This document shows, piece by piece, positions 17,948 to 28,611 of a stretch of 64,000 nt of DNA. A model generated the notes under the pieces. It was given only the letters and a program-made list of their open reading frames with translations. It had not been told where the DNA came from and did no database searches. The first letter of the stretch is position 1. Each line of letters opens with the position of its first letter. The stretch lies in assembly GCA_963700185.1 (NCBI GenBank), contig CAVOWP010000013.1, positions 1 to 64,000 of the forward strand, given 5' to 3'. The stretch is from AP-15 sp963700185. Lineage in GTDB: Bacteria; Pseudomonadota; Alphaproteobacteria; ATCC43930; CGMCC-115725. Made by a program: the position numbers and the translations under genes.

Positions 17948-20111
17948 GTGATTCACACGATGGCGGACGCTCCGCCGGCGGTCCAGCCGAATGCAGTCGA
18001 TACCGGGCTCGCAAGTCTCTGCCTGATCGCTCGGTTTTTGGGGGTCCCAGCTGAACCCGGGGAACTGGCGCGTCGCCACCTCGCCAGCTCTTCCGGTGCG
18101 TCGGCCGAGGATCTCGTTCGCATCGCGAGAAAGCTCGGGCTCAAGGCGCGGATCGTCGCGACAAAATGGGACCGTTTGGTGAAGACACCGCTGCCGGCGA
18201 TCGTCGAAGACCGGCACGGAACGTTCGTCATCGCCACGCCGGTTTCTCGACAGCAAGCTGCTGGTGCAGCGTCCAACCGAGCCGCGCGGCCGGCTGTTCG
18301 AACGCAGCGAATTCGAGAAGGCGTGGTCGGGCCGGCTTGTACTGCTGGGTCGGCGCGCCTCGATCACCAACCTGCCAGACATCTTCGATTTGCGCTGGTT
18401 TGCTGCTGCGGTGCGGCGGTATCGGCGCATCATCGGCGAGGTGCTCGTCGCGTCTTTCTTTCTGCAATTACTGGGGCTCGTTTCGCCGCTGTTCTTTCAG
18501 GTCGTGGTCGACAAGGTGCTAGTGCATCGCAGCCTGTCGACGCTTGATGTGTTGATGATCGGCCTCGCCATCGTCTCGCTCTTCGAAGTGGTCCTCGGAG
18601 CCCTCCGAACCTTTGTATTCAGTCAGACGACCAATAAAATTGACGTCGAACTCGGCGCCCGCCTGTTCGACCATTTGATGGCGCTGCCGATGGCTTATTT
18701 CGCCAACCGCCGGGTCGGGGATTCGGTCGCGCGTGTGCGGGAGCTGGAAAACGTCCGCAACTTCATTACCGGTTCGGCGCTGACGCTGACGATCGATTTA
18801 TTTTTCACGTTTGTGTTCTTTGCGGTCATGTTTTTGTACAGCGCGACCTTGACCTATATCGTGCTCGGCTCGCTGCCCTTTTATATTTTGATCAGCATCA
18901 TCGTCACCCCAATATTCCGACACCGGCTCAACGAGAAATTCGCACGCGGCGCCGACAACCAGGCGTTTTTGGTCGAGTTGGTGACCGCCGCCGAGACGAT
19001 CAAGGCGATGGCGGTCGAGCCTCAGATGCAGCGCCGATGGGAAGAGCAGTTGGCAGGTTATGTGCGCGCAAGCTTCCGAACCCAGACCCTTGGCAATATC
19101 GGCAGCCAAGTCGTGCAGTTCATCACTAAGGCGACGATCGTATTGACCCTTTATTTTGGCGCGAAGGCGGTCATCGCAGGAAGCATGACGGTAGGAGAGC
19201 TCGTGGCGTTCAACATGCTCGCCGCGCGCGTCGCCCAGCCGGTATTGCGCATCGCACAGCTGTGGCAGGACTTTCAGCAGACCCGGATTTCGATCGCGCG
19301 ACTGGGCGATATCCTGAACACCCCGCGCGAGCTGGCGCAGCGCGGCGCGGCGTCGTTGCCGCCGGTTCGAGGGGCGATCCGCTTCGAGCACGTGACGTTC
19401 CGTTATCGGCTCGACGGGCCTGCCGTTCTCTCGGATATATCGCTCGATCTGCCGGCGGGGCAGATGATCGGCATCGTCGGCCCGTCGGGATCCGGGAAGT
19501 CAACCTTGGCCAAGCTGGTGCAGCGGCTCTATACGCCCGAAAGCGGCCGTGTGCTGGTGGACGGGATCGATCTCGCAATGGTTGACTCTACCTGGCTGCG
19601 GCGTCAGATCGGCGTGGTTCTGCAGCAGAATGTGCTGTTCAACTGCTCGGTGCGCGATAACATCGCGCTCGCCGATCCGGGCATGGCGCTGGAACGGGTG
19701 ATCGGCGCGGCGGCGCTCGCCGGCGCTCATGAGTTTATCCTCGAACTGCCCCACGGTTACGACACGATTATCGGCGAGCGCGGCGCATCGCTGTCGGGCG
19801 GGCAATGTCAGCGCATCGCCATAGCCCGCGCGCTGATCGGCAACCCGCGCATCCTCATCTTCGACGAGGCGACCAGCGCCCTCGATTACGAAAGCGAGCG
19901 GATCATCCAGGAAAATATGCGGCGCATCGCTGCCGGACGCACGGTGCTCGTAATCGCGCATCGGCTGTCCACGGTGCGCGCCGCCGACCGCATCATCACG
20001 ATCGATCGCGGCCGCCTGGTCGAAGACGGAACACACGAAGATCTGGTGCGGCTCGGCGGCCGCTACGCCCAGCTCCATCGGCTTCAGGCGGGGCGGGCCG
20101 ATGTCGCCTGA
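17948..20111 (+). pseudogene. Type I secretion ABC transporter with C39-like domain, frameshifted
   Basis: The first frame (GTG 17948 or ATG 17960) encodes a peptidase C39-like domain to about 18240. The catalytic cysteine position reads VDTGLASLC, so the domain is probably an inactive C39-like (HlyB-type) domain. After one extra base at 18238-18242 the second frame continues FLDSKLLVQRP, then RLFERSEFEKAW, six transmembrane helices, and a nucleotide-binding domain with Walker A GPSGSGKST, signature LSGGQ and Walker B ILIFDEATSALD. Rejoined length is about 720 residues, normal for HlyB-like exporters. It overlaps the HlyD gene by 11 bp. An inactive C39 domain implies an uncleaved substrate with a C-terminal signal. 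Confidence 0.8.
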
Positions 20112-21561
20112 AGGCATCGCGACCGAGCGTGAAGGCGAAGGCAAGCTGATACGCTTACCGGTCCGAGTGAGCGACCGGCGGAGGCGGCACGAGCTGGAAT
20201 TTTTGCCCGCCGCGCTCGAGATCGTCGAGACCCCAGCCTCCGCTGTGGGCCGCATCATGATGGGCGTTATTGTCGTCCTCGTGAGCGTGGCGATCGGCTG
20301 GGCCTGCGTTGGGCAGATAGACATTGTCGCGACCGCCAATGGACGGATCATTCCGTCCGGCCAAGTCAAGGTGATTCAGCCTCTCGAAATCGGCGTCGTG
20401 AAAACGATCAGGGTGGCCGACGGCGATCACGTGGCGGCCGGCGATGTGCTGATCGAAAACGATCCCACGACCGATGCGGCCGATCGGGACCGCATCGCGC
20501 GCGACCTCATGCAGGCGGAATTGGACATCGCGCGCCTGCACGCCGCGCTCGCACTCGATCCCGGAACTTTTGTTCCCCCGCCTAGCGCAGACCCAGCTCT
20601 CGCCGATGCGGAGCGTCGGCAATTGGTTGCACAGCTGGCACAGCACAAAGCGAAGATTGATGGTCTCGACCAGCAGATCGCAGCCAAGGCCGCGGAGCGG
20701 GACCAGGCAAAGGCGACCATAGCGAAACTCGACGATTCGATACCCCTCCTTCAAGCCAAGGCGGATATCTACGATAAACTCCGAGAGAACCAGCTAACCT
20801 CGCAGATCACCCGGCTCGACTCCGAGCGACAGCTGTCCGAGGCGAAACACGACCGTCTCGTGACAACGCATCAGGTAGAGGGAGTGCAGGCACAGATCGC
20901 CAGCCTCATCCAGCAGCGCAACGAAGCCGACGCGGAGTTCCGTCGTCAGACCCTCGATGCACTGGGCAAGGCGACCCAATACGCGGCGGAGCAGCGACAA
21001 GAGCTGATCAAGGCCGCGCAGCGTTCCGGCTTACAGGAATTGCGCGCACCCGTCGCCGGCACCGTCGAGCAATTGTCGGTTCACACAATCGGCGGGGTCG
21101 TACAGCCGGCGCAGACCTTAATGGTTGTCGTTCCGGACGATTCGAAGCTCGAAGTGGAGGCGATGCTGCCGAACCGCGATGCCGGATTTGTCCATGCCGG
21201 CGAGGCCGCCGAACTCAAGGTCGAAGCTTTTACGTACACTCGCTACGGGCTGTTGCATGGGCTGGTCCGTAGCGTCAGCCGCGACGCTCTGCGAAAGGAG
21301 CAAGACGCCCCCAGCCCCGATCGCGCCCCATCTTCGGCGAAATCGCTGCCGGTGGACGGCAAGGAGTCTGGCCCAGCGGACTCTGCCTATGTCGCCCGGA
21401 TATCGCTTGACGACACCTCGGTGGAAACTGAACAAGGATCACTGCCGCTCGAACCGGGCATGACCGTGACGGCGGAAATCAAAACCGGTCAGCGGCGCGT
21501 CATCTCGTATGTATTGTCGCCCTTCATGCGCTATCGCCATGAGGCGCTGAGGGAGCGATAA
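20101..21561 (+). CDS. hlyD: HlyD-type membrane fusion protein of the type I exporter
   Basis: 486 residues. A short cytoplasmic N-terminus is followed by one membrane helix at about residues 52-70. The biotinyl-lipoyl half motif GRIIPSGQVKVIQPLEIGVV comes next, then a long coiled-coil hairpin (about 140-320, rich in QQIAAKAAERDQAKATIAKL) and a C-terminal beta-barrel region with LRAPVAGTVEQLSVHTIGG. It links the inner-membrane exporter to an outer-membrane TolC-like channel; no TolC gene is in the window. The gene is intact and translationally coupled to the exporter. Confidence 0.9.
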   Translation: MSPEGIATEREGEGKLIRLPVRVSDRRRRHELEFLPAALEIVETPASAVGRIMMGVIVVLVSVAIGWACVGQIDIVATANGRIIPSGQVKVIQPLEIGVVKTIRVADGDHVAAGDVLIENDPTTDAADRDRIARDLMQAELDIARLHAALALDPGTFVPPPSADPALADAERRQLVAQLAQHKAKIDGLDQQIAAKAAERDQAKATIAKLDDSIPLLQAKADIYDKLRENQLTSQITRLDSERQLSEAKHDRLVTTHQVEGVQAQIASLIQQRNEADAEFRRQTLDALGKATQYAAEQRQELIKAAQRSGLQELRAPVAGTVEQLSVHTIGGVVQPAQTLMVVVPDDSKLEVEAMLPNRDAGFVHAGEAAELKVEAFTYTRYGLLHGLVRSVSRDALRKEQDAPSPDRAPSSAKSLPVDGKESGPADSAYVARISLDDTSVETEQGSLPLEPGMTVTAEIKTGQRRVISYVLSPFMRYRHEALRER

Positions 21562-21958
21562 CGAAGCTGTCGGCTTCGCGGGCGATCTCCAGCCCGCCCG
21601 TAACTGAGCGACGGACAAAACTCTACGAATTTCGGCGTGTCTCGGACTGGATGACGCAGCGAAATCAATCGGCTTGTCAGCGAATTTATGGACCATTGAG
21701 ATGTCCGGATCTGGCACGTCTCGTCCGTCACCCTCTGAACCGTGGCAACGTACTTGAAGGTCCGTTGACGGATCGGATAGCGGACGCTGGAAACCCCGGG
21801 TGCCAAGGGCAGGTAGCCACCCGTATGACCTCGATCAGGGTGCCCGCGGCGAATGACGGCAAAGGGGCATGACCGGGCGTCGCCGTTGACCGAACTGAGC
21901 GGCCCGATAATCGGGGATGGCATAGCGGCGAAGACGTTGGTGTGGGCGTCCGCCCCGT
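21562..21958. other. Intergenic region, convergent genes
   Basis: Lies between the plus-strand hlyD stop and the minus-strand amidohydrolase stop. No gene, clear terminator or repeat is seen. Confidence 0.4.
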
Positions 21959-22909
21959 TCAGAGCTTGAGCAGGCGGCGGGCGTTGCCGTTCAGCAGCTT
22001 CTCTGTGTCTTCGGGGCCGAGCGGCAGCGTCTTCAGCCATTCGGTGCCGGGCGGGTTTTCGGCGAACGGGTAATCGACCGAGAACAGGATGCGGTCGATG
22101 CCCATCTCCATCATGCTGCACACGAGCGCGGTATCCGAAAAGAAGCCGCTCGTCGTGATCCAGAAATGCTCGCAGAAGATGTCGCGGAAGGTCTTCTCCT
22201 TCATCGTCGCGCGCAGCCCATGGCTGATGCGCCACAGTAGAAACGGCAGCCCTTCGCCCATGTGCCCGAGGATGATCTTGAGGCCGGGATGGGCATCGAA
22301 CACGCCGCTCAAGACGAAGCGCAGGCCCTGGGTCGCGGTCTCGACCGTGAAGCCCCAGGCGGCACGCAGGATACCGGGATGTGACTGCGCGTAATCCTTG
22401 TAATAGGCCTCGATGACCGCGGGGTGCGGCAACGCGGGATGGATATAGATCGGCACGTCGAGCTTGGCGGCCCGCTCCCAGATCGGCCAGAACCGCTTAT
22501 CGTCGTGAAAGACGCCGCCGGTCATGCCGTTGACCATCGCGCCCTTGAAGCCGAGCTTGGTGACGGCGCGCTCCAGTTCGTCGGCCGCGGCGCGCGGGTT
22601 GGCGGTCGGCACCACGGCGAAGGCGGAAAAACGATCCGGGTGGCGCTGAACCGCCTCATGGAGCCGGTCATTGGTGCGGCGCGCCAAGGGCGGCCCGGCT
22701 TCGGCGTCGACCGCCTGCAGTCCGGGGATCGAATGCGACAGGACCTGCAGATCGATGCCGGCCTCGTCCATCTCGCGGATGCGCAGCGCGCCGAGATCGT
22801 CGAGCCGCTCGACGATATCGCGACCCGCGCCGGGACCGCCGCCGAGCTGCTTGACCTCGGGGTCCTGGTAATGCTCTTCGAGCGCGATGATGTAGGGCTT
22901 CTTTGCCAT
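21959..22909 (-). CDS. Amidohydrolase family protein (gamma-resorcylate decarboxylase type)
   Basis: 316 residues from ATG 22909, chosen for the ggagggagga Shine-Dalgarno just upstream. It is a TIM-barrel metal enzyme of the amidohydrolase-2/ACMSD group. The metal-ligand regions are visible: ALEEHY at residues 9-14, IYIHPALPHP, ILGHMGEGLPFLLWR and FSVDYPFAE with the catalytic aspartate. The family includes decarboxylases of dihydroxybenzoates and aminocarboxymuconate semialdehyde, and hydrolases. It is divergent from a molybdenum hydroxylase operon, so a role in aromatic catabolism is plausible but not shown. Confidence 0.85.
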   Translation of the reverse strand: MAKKPYIIALEEHYQDPEVKQLGGGPGAGRDIVERLDDLGALRIREMDEAGIDLQVLSHSIPGLQAVDAEAGPPLARRTNDRLHEAVQRHPDRFSAFAVVPTANPRAAADELERAVTKLGFKGAMVNGMTGGVFHDDKRFWPIWERAAKLDVPIYIHPALPHPAVIEAYYKDYAQSHPGILRAAWGFTVETATQGLRFVLSGVFDAHPGLKIILGHMGEGLPFLLWRISHGLRATMKEKTFRDIFCEHFWITTSGFFSDTALVCSMMEMGIDRILFSVDYPFAENPPGTEWLKTLPLGPEDTEKLLNGNARRLLKL

Positions 22910-23283
22910 TTCTGTCCTCCCTCCTATGCCTGGCGCGCGCCGGCCTCGGGTCGCCAAGGTCGCGCGAAGATTAAACCATCCGGCCGGACGAGGCACTCGA
23001 TCCGTGCCGCGCCCTGCCCGGGTCGGACGGCGCGGCCGCCGCCGCCATCGTTGAAGCCACTGACCATGCGGCAGATCACGGTGCCGGGCTAAAGCGCGTT
23101 GGGCGGGCGCGAGTTGTAACCGGCGACCGGTACTAAAATCTCGACTTTACTCCGGCGAACGTGTTTTGGACGCTGCTCGGCTGCGATCGAATTCCGGTCG
23201 TATTTTGTTGTGGCGCGCATCGCTGAGACTAAAACTACCCCACAGCTCGCGAAGCCAGGAATCTCGGTTAGGGGTACGCGATA
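22910..23283. promoter_or_regulatory. Divergent promoter region, amidohydrolase/oxidase operon
   Basis: A 374-bp spacer between the amidohydrolase start (minus) and the oxidase operon (plus). It should carry both promoters. I see no convincing palindrome or -35/-10 pair. Short frames inside it are not protein-like. Confidence 0.4.
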
Positions 23284-24126
23284 ATGACCGCGTTCGAACT
23301 GGTCGAGCCATCTTCGCTCGGCGAGGCACTGGGGTTGCTCGACCCCGACGATCCGGCGGTGCGGCCGATCGCCGGCGGCACCGCGCTGATGCTGATGATG
23401 AAGACCGGGCTTTACCGGCCGCGGCGTCTGGTCAGCCTGCGGGCGCTCGGGCGGGCGCTCACCATAATCGCCGCCACTCCTGAGGGCGGGCTCGATATCG
23501 GCGCGATGGTGCGATTGGCGCAGATCGAGCGCTCGGCGGTGGTGCGGCAGGCCGCGCCGGTCGTCGCCGACACGTTGCTGACCCATTCCAATGTCCGCGT
23601 GCGCAATGTCGCGACCGTCGGTGGCAATCTCGCGCACGGCGATCCGCACATGGATCTGCCGCCGGTGCTGATTGCCCTGGGCGCGTCGGTGCGGGTGGTG
23701 GGCCCAAGCGGCGAGCGCGACATCCCGGTCGAAGAGCTCATCACTGGCTACATGACGACGGTGCTCGGCAATGACGAGCTGATCGCCGCGCTGCGCGTGC
23801 CGTCGCAGACGGGACGCCGCGCCGCCTATGCCAAGATCACCGCGCGCACGGCCGATGACTGGCCGGCGCTCGGTATCGCCGCGTCGATTGGCGCCGCCGA
23901 CGTGAGGATTGCGATCGGCGCCGCAACCGAAATCCCGATGCGCCTCACGCAGACCGAGGCGTTGTTTGCCGGCCGGCGGATCGACGAGGCGCTGCTGCGC
24001 GAAGCGGGAAAATGCGCCGCCGCCGAGGCGCCGGTGGTCGGCGATCTGCACGGCTCGGCCGCGTACAAGCGCGTGCTCGTCGAGGTGCATCTGCGCCGTG
24101 CGCTGCAAAAGGCGCTCGCTTCATGA
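23284..24126 (+). CDS. FAD-binding subunit of a xanthine dehydrogenase-family oxidase
   Basis: 280 residues of the CoxM/FAD subunit type. The two FAD pyrophosphate-binding motifs are present: IAGGT at residues 29-33 and TVGGN at 111-115 (within NVATVGGNLAHGDPH). It transfers electrons from the [2Fe-2S] subunit to an acceptor. It is the first gene of an M-L-S operon with the molybdopterin and iron-sulfur subunits, with overlapping stops and starts. Confidence 0.9.
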   Translation: MTAFELVEPSSLGEALGLLDPDDPAVRPIAGGTALMLMMKTGLYRPRRLVSLRALGRALTIIAATPEGGLDIGAMVRLAQIERSAVVRQAAPVVADTLLTHSNVRVRNVATVGGNLAHGDPHMDLPPVLIALGASVRVVGPSGERDIPVEELITGYMTTVLGNDELIAALRVPSQTGRRAAYAKITARTADDWPALGIAASIGAADVRIAIGAATEIPMRLTQTEALFAGRRIDEALLREAGKCAAAEAPVVGDLHGSAAYKRVLVEVHLRRALQKALAS

Positions 24127-26418
24127 GCGAGCACGAAGACCATTTCCGCCGGCCAGATCGGCCGCTCGCTGCCGCGGGTCGAGGCGCGCGCCAAGGTCAC
24201 CGGCCGCGCCGAATACATCCACAATCTGCGCCTGCCCGGCATGCTGTGGGCGAAGATCGCCCGCAGCACGGTGCCGCACGGCCGCATTCGCCACATTGAT
24301 ACGAGCGCCGCCCAAGCGACCCACGGCGTGTATTCCGTCGTTACCGGCGAGGACATCCTTCGGGTCATCTCGGACCCGTATTTCGGGCCGGCATTTCACG
24401 ATCAGCCGATCTTGGCGCTCGGAAAAGTGCGATTTGCCGGTGAGCCGGTCGCCGTCGTGCTGGCCGAAGACCCAAAGATCGCCGAAGCGGCGGCACAAGA
24501 AATTTCAATCGATTACGAGGAGCTTCCTGCGGTTCTCGATGAGGTCGAGGCCTTGACTGCGACGACGTTCGTGCATGAGGCGCTGAAGCCGGCCGGCATG
24601 TTCGCCGATTTGAAGCATCTTGCCGGCAAGCGTGACACCAATGTCGCGCTCGACTACCATCTGCGACGCGGCGACGTCGACAAGGCCTTTGCCGCGGCCG
24701 ACCACGTCTTCGAGCACGTCTTCCGCACGCCGCAGCAGATGCATACGCCATTGGAGCCGCATTGCGCGATCGCCGATGCGACCCCGGCCGGCGTCACCGT
24801 GCACAGCTCGACGCAGACCCCGTCTTCGGTGCGAGTCGAGATCGCGCGGCTTTTGGGCCTACCGGAGAACCGGGTGCGCGTGCGCACCGCTTTCCTGGGC
24901 GGCGGGTTCGGCGCCAAGGTCTACGTAAAGATGGAGGCGCTGGCGGTCGCGCTGTCGCTGCTCGCGCGCCGCCCGGTCAAGGTCGCGCTGACGATGGAGG
25001 AGCAGTTCTTCACGATCTCCAAGCACGGCTCGACCTTTCGCATCAAGAGCGCGGTGACCAAAGACGGGCGGATCACCGCGCGCTATTGCGAGGTTATCTA
25101 TAATGGCGGCGCCTATGCCGATATCGGCCCGCGGGTCGCGCAGAAATCTGGGTTCTCGGCCGCCGGGCCTTACGACATTGCCAATGTCTCAATCGATTCC
25201 TACGAGACCTACACGAACCGGCCGACCGCCGGCGCACTGCGGGGTTTTGGCATGCCGCAGCTCGTCTGGGCCTATGAGAGCCACACCGATCTCGTCGCCC
25301 GCGAACTGGGCCTCGACCCGGTCGAGTTCCGTCGCAAGAACCTCCTCAAGGACGGGCTGCCGCAAGCGACTGGCACCGTGCTCAAGGATACCGCTACCGT
25401 CGCGGTGCTCGACCGCGTCGTCCAGCGGATCGGCTGGGGACAGCCGTTCGACCGCGGCAGCGGCTCGCTGAGGCGCGGCCGCGGCGTTGCGATCGGATTG
25501 AAGGCCAGCATTTCGCCGACGACCTCGGTCGCGACTATCGCGGTCGCCGCCGACGGCAGCGCGACGCTTTATTGCGGCACCGTCGATATGGGCCAGGGAT
25601 CGACAACGGCGCTGGCGCAGATCGCCGCCGAGGCGCTTGGTATCGAGGCGGAGGCGGTGCGTGTCGTCATGCCCGATACCGATGTGACGCCCTACGACAT
25701 GGGAACGTTGGGCTCGCGTTCGACCTTTCACATGGGCCACGCGGTGCGCCGCGCTGCCGAAGAGGCGAAGGCCAAGCTCGCCGCGATGGCCGCGGAAACC
25801 GGCGCGCCGGAAGGCAGCAACCTGCCGATCGCCGAGCTCTTCCGCCGCAAATACGGCATGCAGGCCGGCACGATCGTCGGCTCGGGAAGTTTTGTGCCGG
25901 ATTACGTGCCTCCCAACCACGCGACCGGCCTGACGCCGAACGCCACACCCTATTGGATGACGGGCGGCAGCGGCGCCGAGGTCGAGGTCGATACCGAAAC
26001 CGGCCACGTGCGCGTGCTGCGTCTCGTCAATGTCGCAGACGCTGGCACGCCGATTAACCCGCGCATCGTCGAGACGCAATTGACCGGCGCCGCGGTCATG
26101 CAACTGGGCTTCACGCTGAGCGAGGAGATGGTGTTCACCGACGGACAGCTCCGCAACCCATCCTTTGCCGACTACAAAATTCCCGGCATCCGCGACATGC
26201 CCGAGCTTTTGACGGGCGAGAGCGTTGCTGCGCGTCAGGAGTCCGGGCCCTATGGTGCGAAGGGCGTCGGCGAAACCGGCACGTTCGGCGTGTCGCCGGC
26301 GATCGCCAACGCGATCCACGACGCGGTCGGCGTGCGTCTGACGGAGTTGCCGATCACCGCCGAGGCGGTCTACCGCGCGCTGCGCCAGGCGGCAGGCGAC
26401 CCGCTGCCGGAGGAATGA
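24123..26418 (+). CDS. Molybdopterin-binding large subunit of a xanthine dehydrogenase-family oxidase
   Basis: About 760 residues. Conserved sequence begins upstream of the first in-frame ATG (24241): the frame reads SAGQIGRSLPRVEARAKVTG from about 24142. The natural start is probably ATG 24123, overlapping the FAD subunit stop, with a one-base frameshift in the first ten codons; otherwise an unusual start is used. The substrate-channel motif GALRGFGMPQ (about residue 331 of the ATG-24241 product) is of the xanthine dehydrogenase/4-hydroxybenzoyl-CoA reductase type and not the AYRCSFR of true CO dehydrogenase. The active-site glutamate lies in GVGETGTFG. The substrate is unknown, probably an aromatic or N-heterocycle. 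Confidence 0.88.
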
Positions 26419-26900
26419 TGAGCGCCGCGCCTCGGACAATCCGTTTCACCCTGAACGGCGGCGCCGCCGAGTGCGCGGTGGCGCCGCACGAGACGCTCGT
26501 CGATGTATTGCGCGACCGTTTCGCGCTCGGCGGGCCGCGCGAAAGCTGCGGCCAGGGGCTGTGCGGCTGCTGCACCGTGCTGGTCGACAGCGCGGCGGTA
26601 TCGGCCTGTCTCTACCTGGCCGTGTTCGCCGACGGCGCCGAGCTCGTCACCGTCGAGGGCCTTGCCGATGGCGACACGCTGCACCCGGTGCAGGAAGCCT
26701 TCATCGAGGCGGGTGCGTTCCAGTGCGGCTTTTGCACGCCCGGATTCGTGCTGATGACGAAGCAGCTGTTGGCGGCGCATCCCGACCCAAGCGAGGACCA
26801 GATCCGTCACTACCTGTCGGGCAATCTGTGCCGCTGCGGCACCTATCCGCAGATTGTCGAAGCGGTGAAGTTGGCAGCGCGGAAACTGCGCATCGGCTGA
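26415..26900 (+). CDS. [2Fe-2S] small subunit of the xanthine dehydrogenase-family oxidase
   Basis: 161 residues. The plant-type ferredoxin cluster is ESCGQGLCGCCTVLVD; the second, helical cluster has CGFCTPG and LSGNLCRCGTYPQIV. Two ATG codons in tandem (26415, 26418) follow an aggagga-like Shine-Dalgarno inside the large-subunit end. It passes electrons from the molybdenum centre to FAD. It completes the operon; no maturation chaperone gene (XdhC/CoxD) is adjacent. Confidence 0.92.
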   Translation: MMSAAPRTIRFTLNGGAAECAVAPHETLVDVLRDRFALGGPRESCGQGLCGCCTVLVDSAAVSACLYLAVFADGAELVTVEGLADGDTLHPVQEAFIEAGAFQCGFCTPGFVLMTKQLLAAHPDPSEDQIRHYLSGNLCRCGTYPQIVEAVKLAARKLRIG

Positions 26901-27130
26901 CGCCTTTCATTTTGTCGTCGCGCCGAAGGTAGGTTGGACCAGAGCAGCTGTCGCCTCCCCGTTCGAGGCCGTCTTTGATTTGGGGCTCCCCAGGGTTAGC
27001 AAAAGCCGCGAAGGCAGCCAGTGGCACCGAGCTTCCCGAACGGCGCCTGTGCGCCGATTCCAGCCGTTCGTGTCGAAGCGATGCTCCACGATCGATCCGA
27101 TTTTTGATGAATTACCAACCGGCTCTCTAC

Positions 27131-28567
27131 TCAGCCGTTTCGAGCGGCAGTTAGCCCTTGCTCCGCAGAGCGCGCGACCATCAGGTTCAATCGAACGCCG
27201 ATCACAGCGGCGGCAATGGGTGCCGCGACCAGCGCCAAGGGAACCGAAAGCGACGCGCGCAAGACGGAACTCGGATCGAGGCCATTTTCCAGGCCACTCG
27301 CGTTGGCAACCAGCCCGGCGATCGCCGCCCCCAACGCAATCCCCGCTTGCTGAACCGTAGCGGCGGACGCGGCTGCGATATCCTCCTCGCCGCCCTTCGC
27401 GCCGCTCATTACGCGCTGCAGAACAAACGCCCACGCCGCGCCTATCCCGGTTCCGATCAAGACAATTGGCAAGATCAGGGCCGCGACCGGTCCGGGCGCC
27501 ATCAAAATCGCCACTCCCGCCAGACCCGCGGCCATCGCCGATGGACCCATAATGATCAATCGCGGAGGCCATTCCTCCGGTAGCGATGCGACCGACAGCG
27601 CGGCTGTGGTCCACGCCAACGATGCCAAGGCGACCATATAGCCGGCGCCCAGCGGACTCACCCCGTGCAAGCGCTGCAAAAAGAGCGGCGCGTAGATCGC
27701 CAGCGGGCTGTATCCGACTGACATGAGCAGGACCATCCAGAGCCCTGCACCAGTCCCGGACCGGAGCGAGAACGCATCGCTTGGCAGGAGCGGAGCGGCT
27801 GCGCGCCGATCGGTCTGCATCATCAGGGCGAACGCCACAACGGTTACCGTGATGAGCAGGGCCTTGATCGCCAGCCCCGTCGCGACGCTCGCCGCCGACA
27901 GCAGAGCGATCGCGCCACAGATCAAGGCAATGCGGCCCGCCGGAAAGGTCCGGCTGACGGCCTGGTCATCCGGGCTGTCGGTGGGAAGCGTAAAAAGCGC
28001 GCCAGTACCGAGCAGGCACCCGATTCCTGCGACCGTCACAAACGCACCCCGCCAATGCCCATAGCTCGCGAATACGCCACCGATCAAAGGTCCGATCAGC
28101 ACGGTAACCGACCAGACGCCCGCGAGCAGGCCAAAGACCCTTGGCCAAAGCCGTTCTGGAAATGCATTGCGGACGAGCACATAGGCGAGAGCCGAGAGCA
28201 AGCCGCCACCCAACCCTTGCACGAAGCGTCCCACGATTAAGGAAACCATCGCGGGCGCACAGGCACACAGCACTGCCCCAGCCGCGTAGATGACGGCACC
28301 GCCTGCGAATGCTCGGCGGTTTCCAAACCTGCTGCCGGCGAGGCTCGTGCCGCTCGCCGCGATTATTGAGGAGGCGACGAAGGCCGTTGTCGGCCAGCTC
28401 ATCAGATTGGCCCCGCCCAGCTCCGAGACGATGCTGGGTAGAAGCGTCGCCGTTATCAGCACATTCATCGAGTGCAGCAGCACGCCGCCTAACAAAACCG
28501 AAAGGGTGAGCACCAGGCGAGGTGCGAGGAGCGCCCGCCAGCCTGCCTCTGTCGTTACCTCCCGCAT
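27131..28567 (-). CDS. MFS transporter, DHA2-like exporter
   Basis: 478 residues with about 13-14 hydrophobic segments. Major facilitator motifs are visible: GSRFGNRRAFAGGAVIY after helix 2, and the helix-5 motif C-like GVWSVTVLIGPLIGGVFASY. This fits the 14-helix drug-export group. It is transcribed away from a regulator gene 81 bp upstream, with a palindrome in the spacer, so it is probably induced by that regulator's ligand. The substrate is unknown. Confidence 0.85.
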   Translation of the reverse strand: MREVTTEAGWRALLAPRLVLTLSVLLGGVLLHSMNVLITATLLPSIVSELGGANLMSWPTTAFVASSIIAASGTSLAGSRFGNRRAFAGGAVIYAAGAVLCACAPAMVSLIVGRFVQGLGGGLLSALAYVLVRNAFPERLWPRVFGLLAGVWSVTVLIGPLIGGVFASYGHWRGAFVTVAGIGCLLGTGALFTLPTDSPDDQAVSRTFPAGRIALICGAIALLSAASVATGLAIKALLITVTVVAFALMMQTDRRAAAPLLPSDAFSLRSGTGAGLWMVLLMSVGYSPLAIYAPLFLQRLHGVSPLGAGYMVALASLAWTTAALSVASLPEEWPPRLIIMGPSAMAAGLAGVAILMAPGPVAALILPIVLIGTGIGAAWAFVLQRVMSGAKGGEEDIAAASAATVQQAGIALGAAIAGLVANASGLENGLDPSSVLRASLSVPLALVAAPIAAAVIGVRLNLMVARSAEQGLTAARNG

Positions 28568-28611
28568 GACGGTGCCTTTTAGAAATCGTTTTATTGCTTT
28601 ATGATAGGCAG

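Noticed and set aside
23284..26900. Aerobic CO dehydrogenase (coxMLS)
   Set aside because: The large subunit has GALRGFG in place of AYRCSFR at the active-site loop, and the gene order is M-L-S; assigned only to the xanthine dehydrogenase superfamily.
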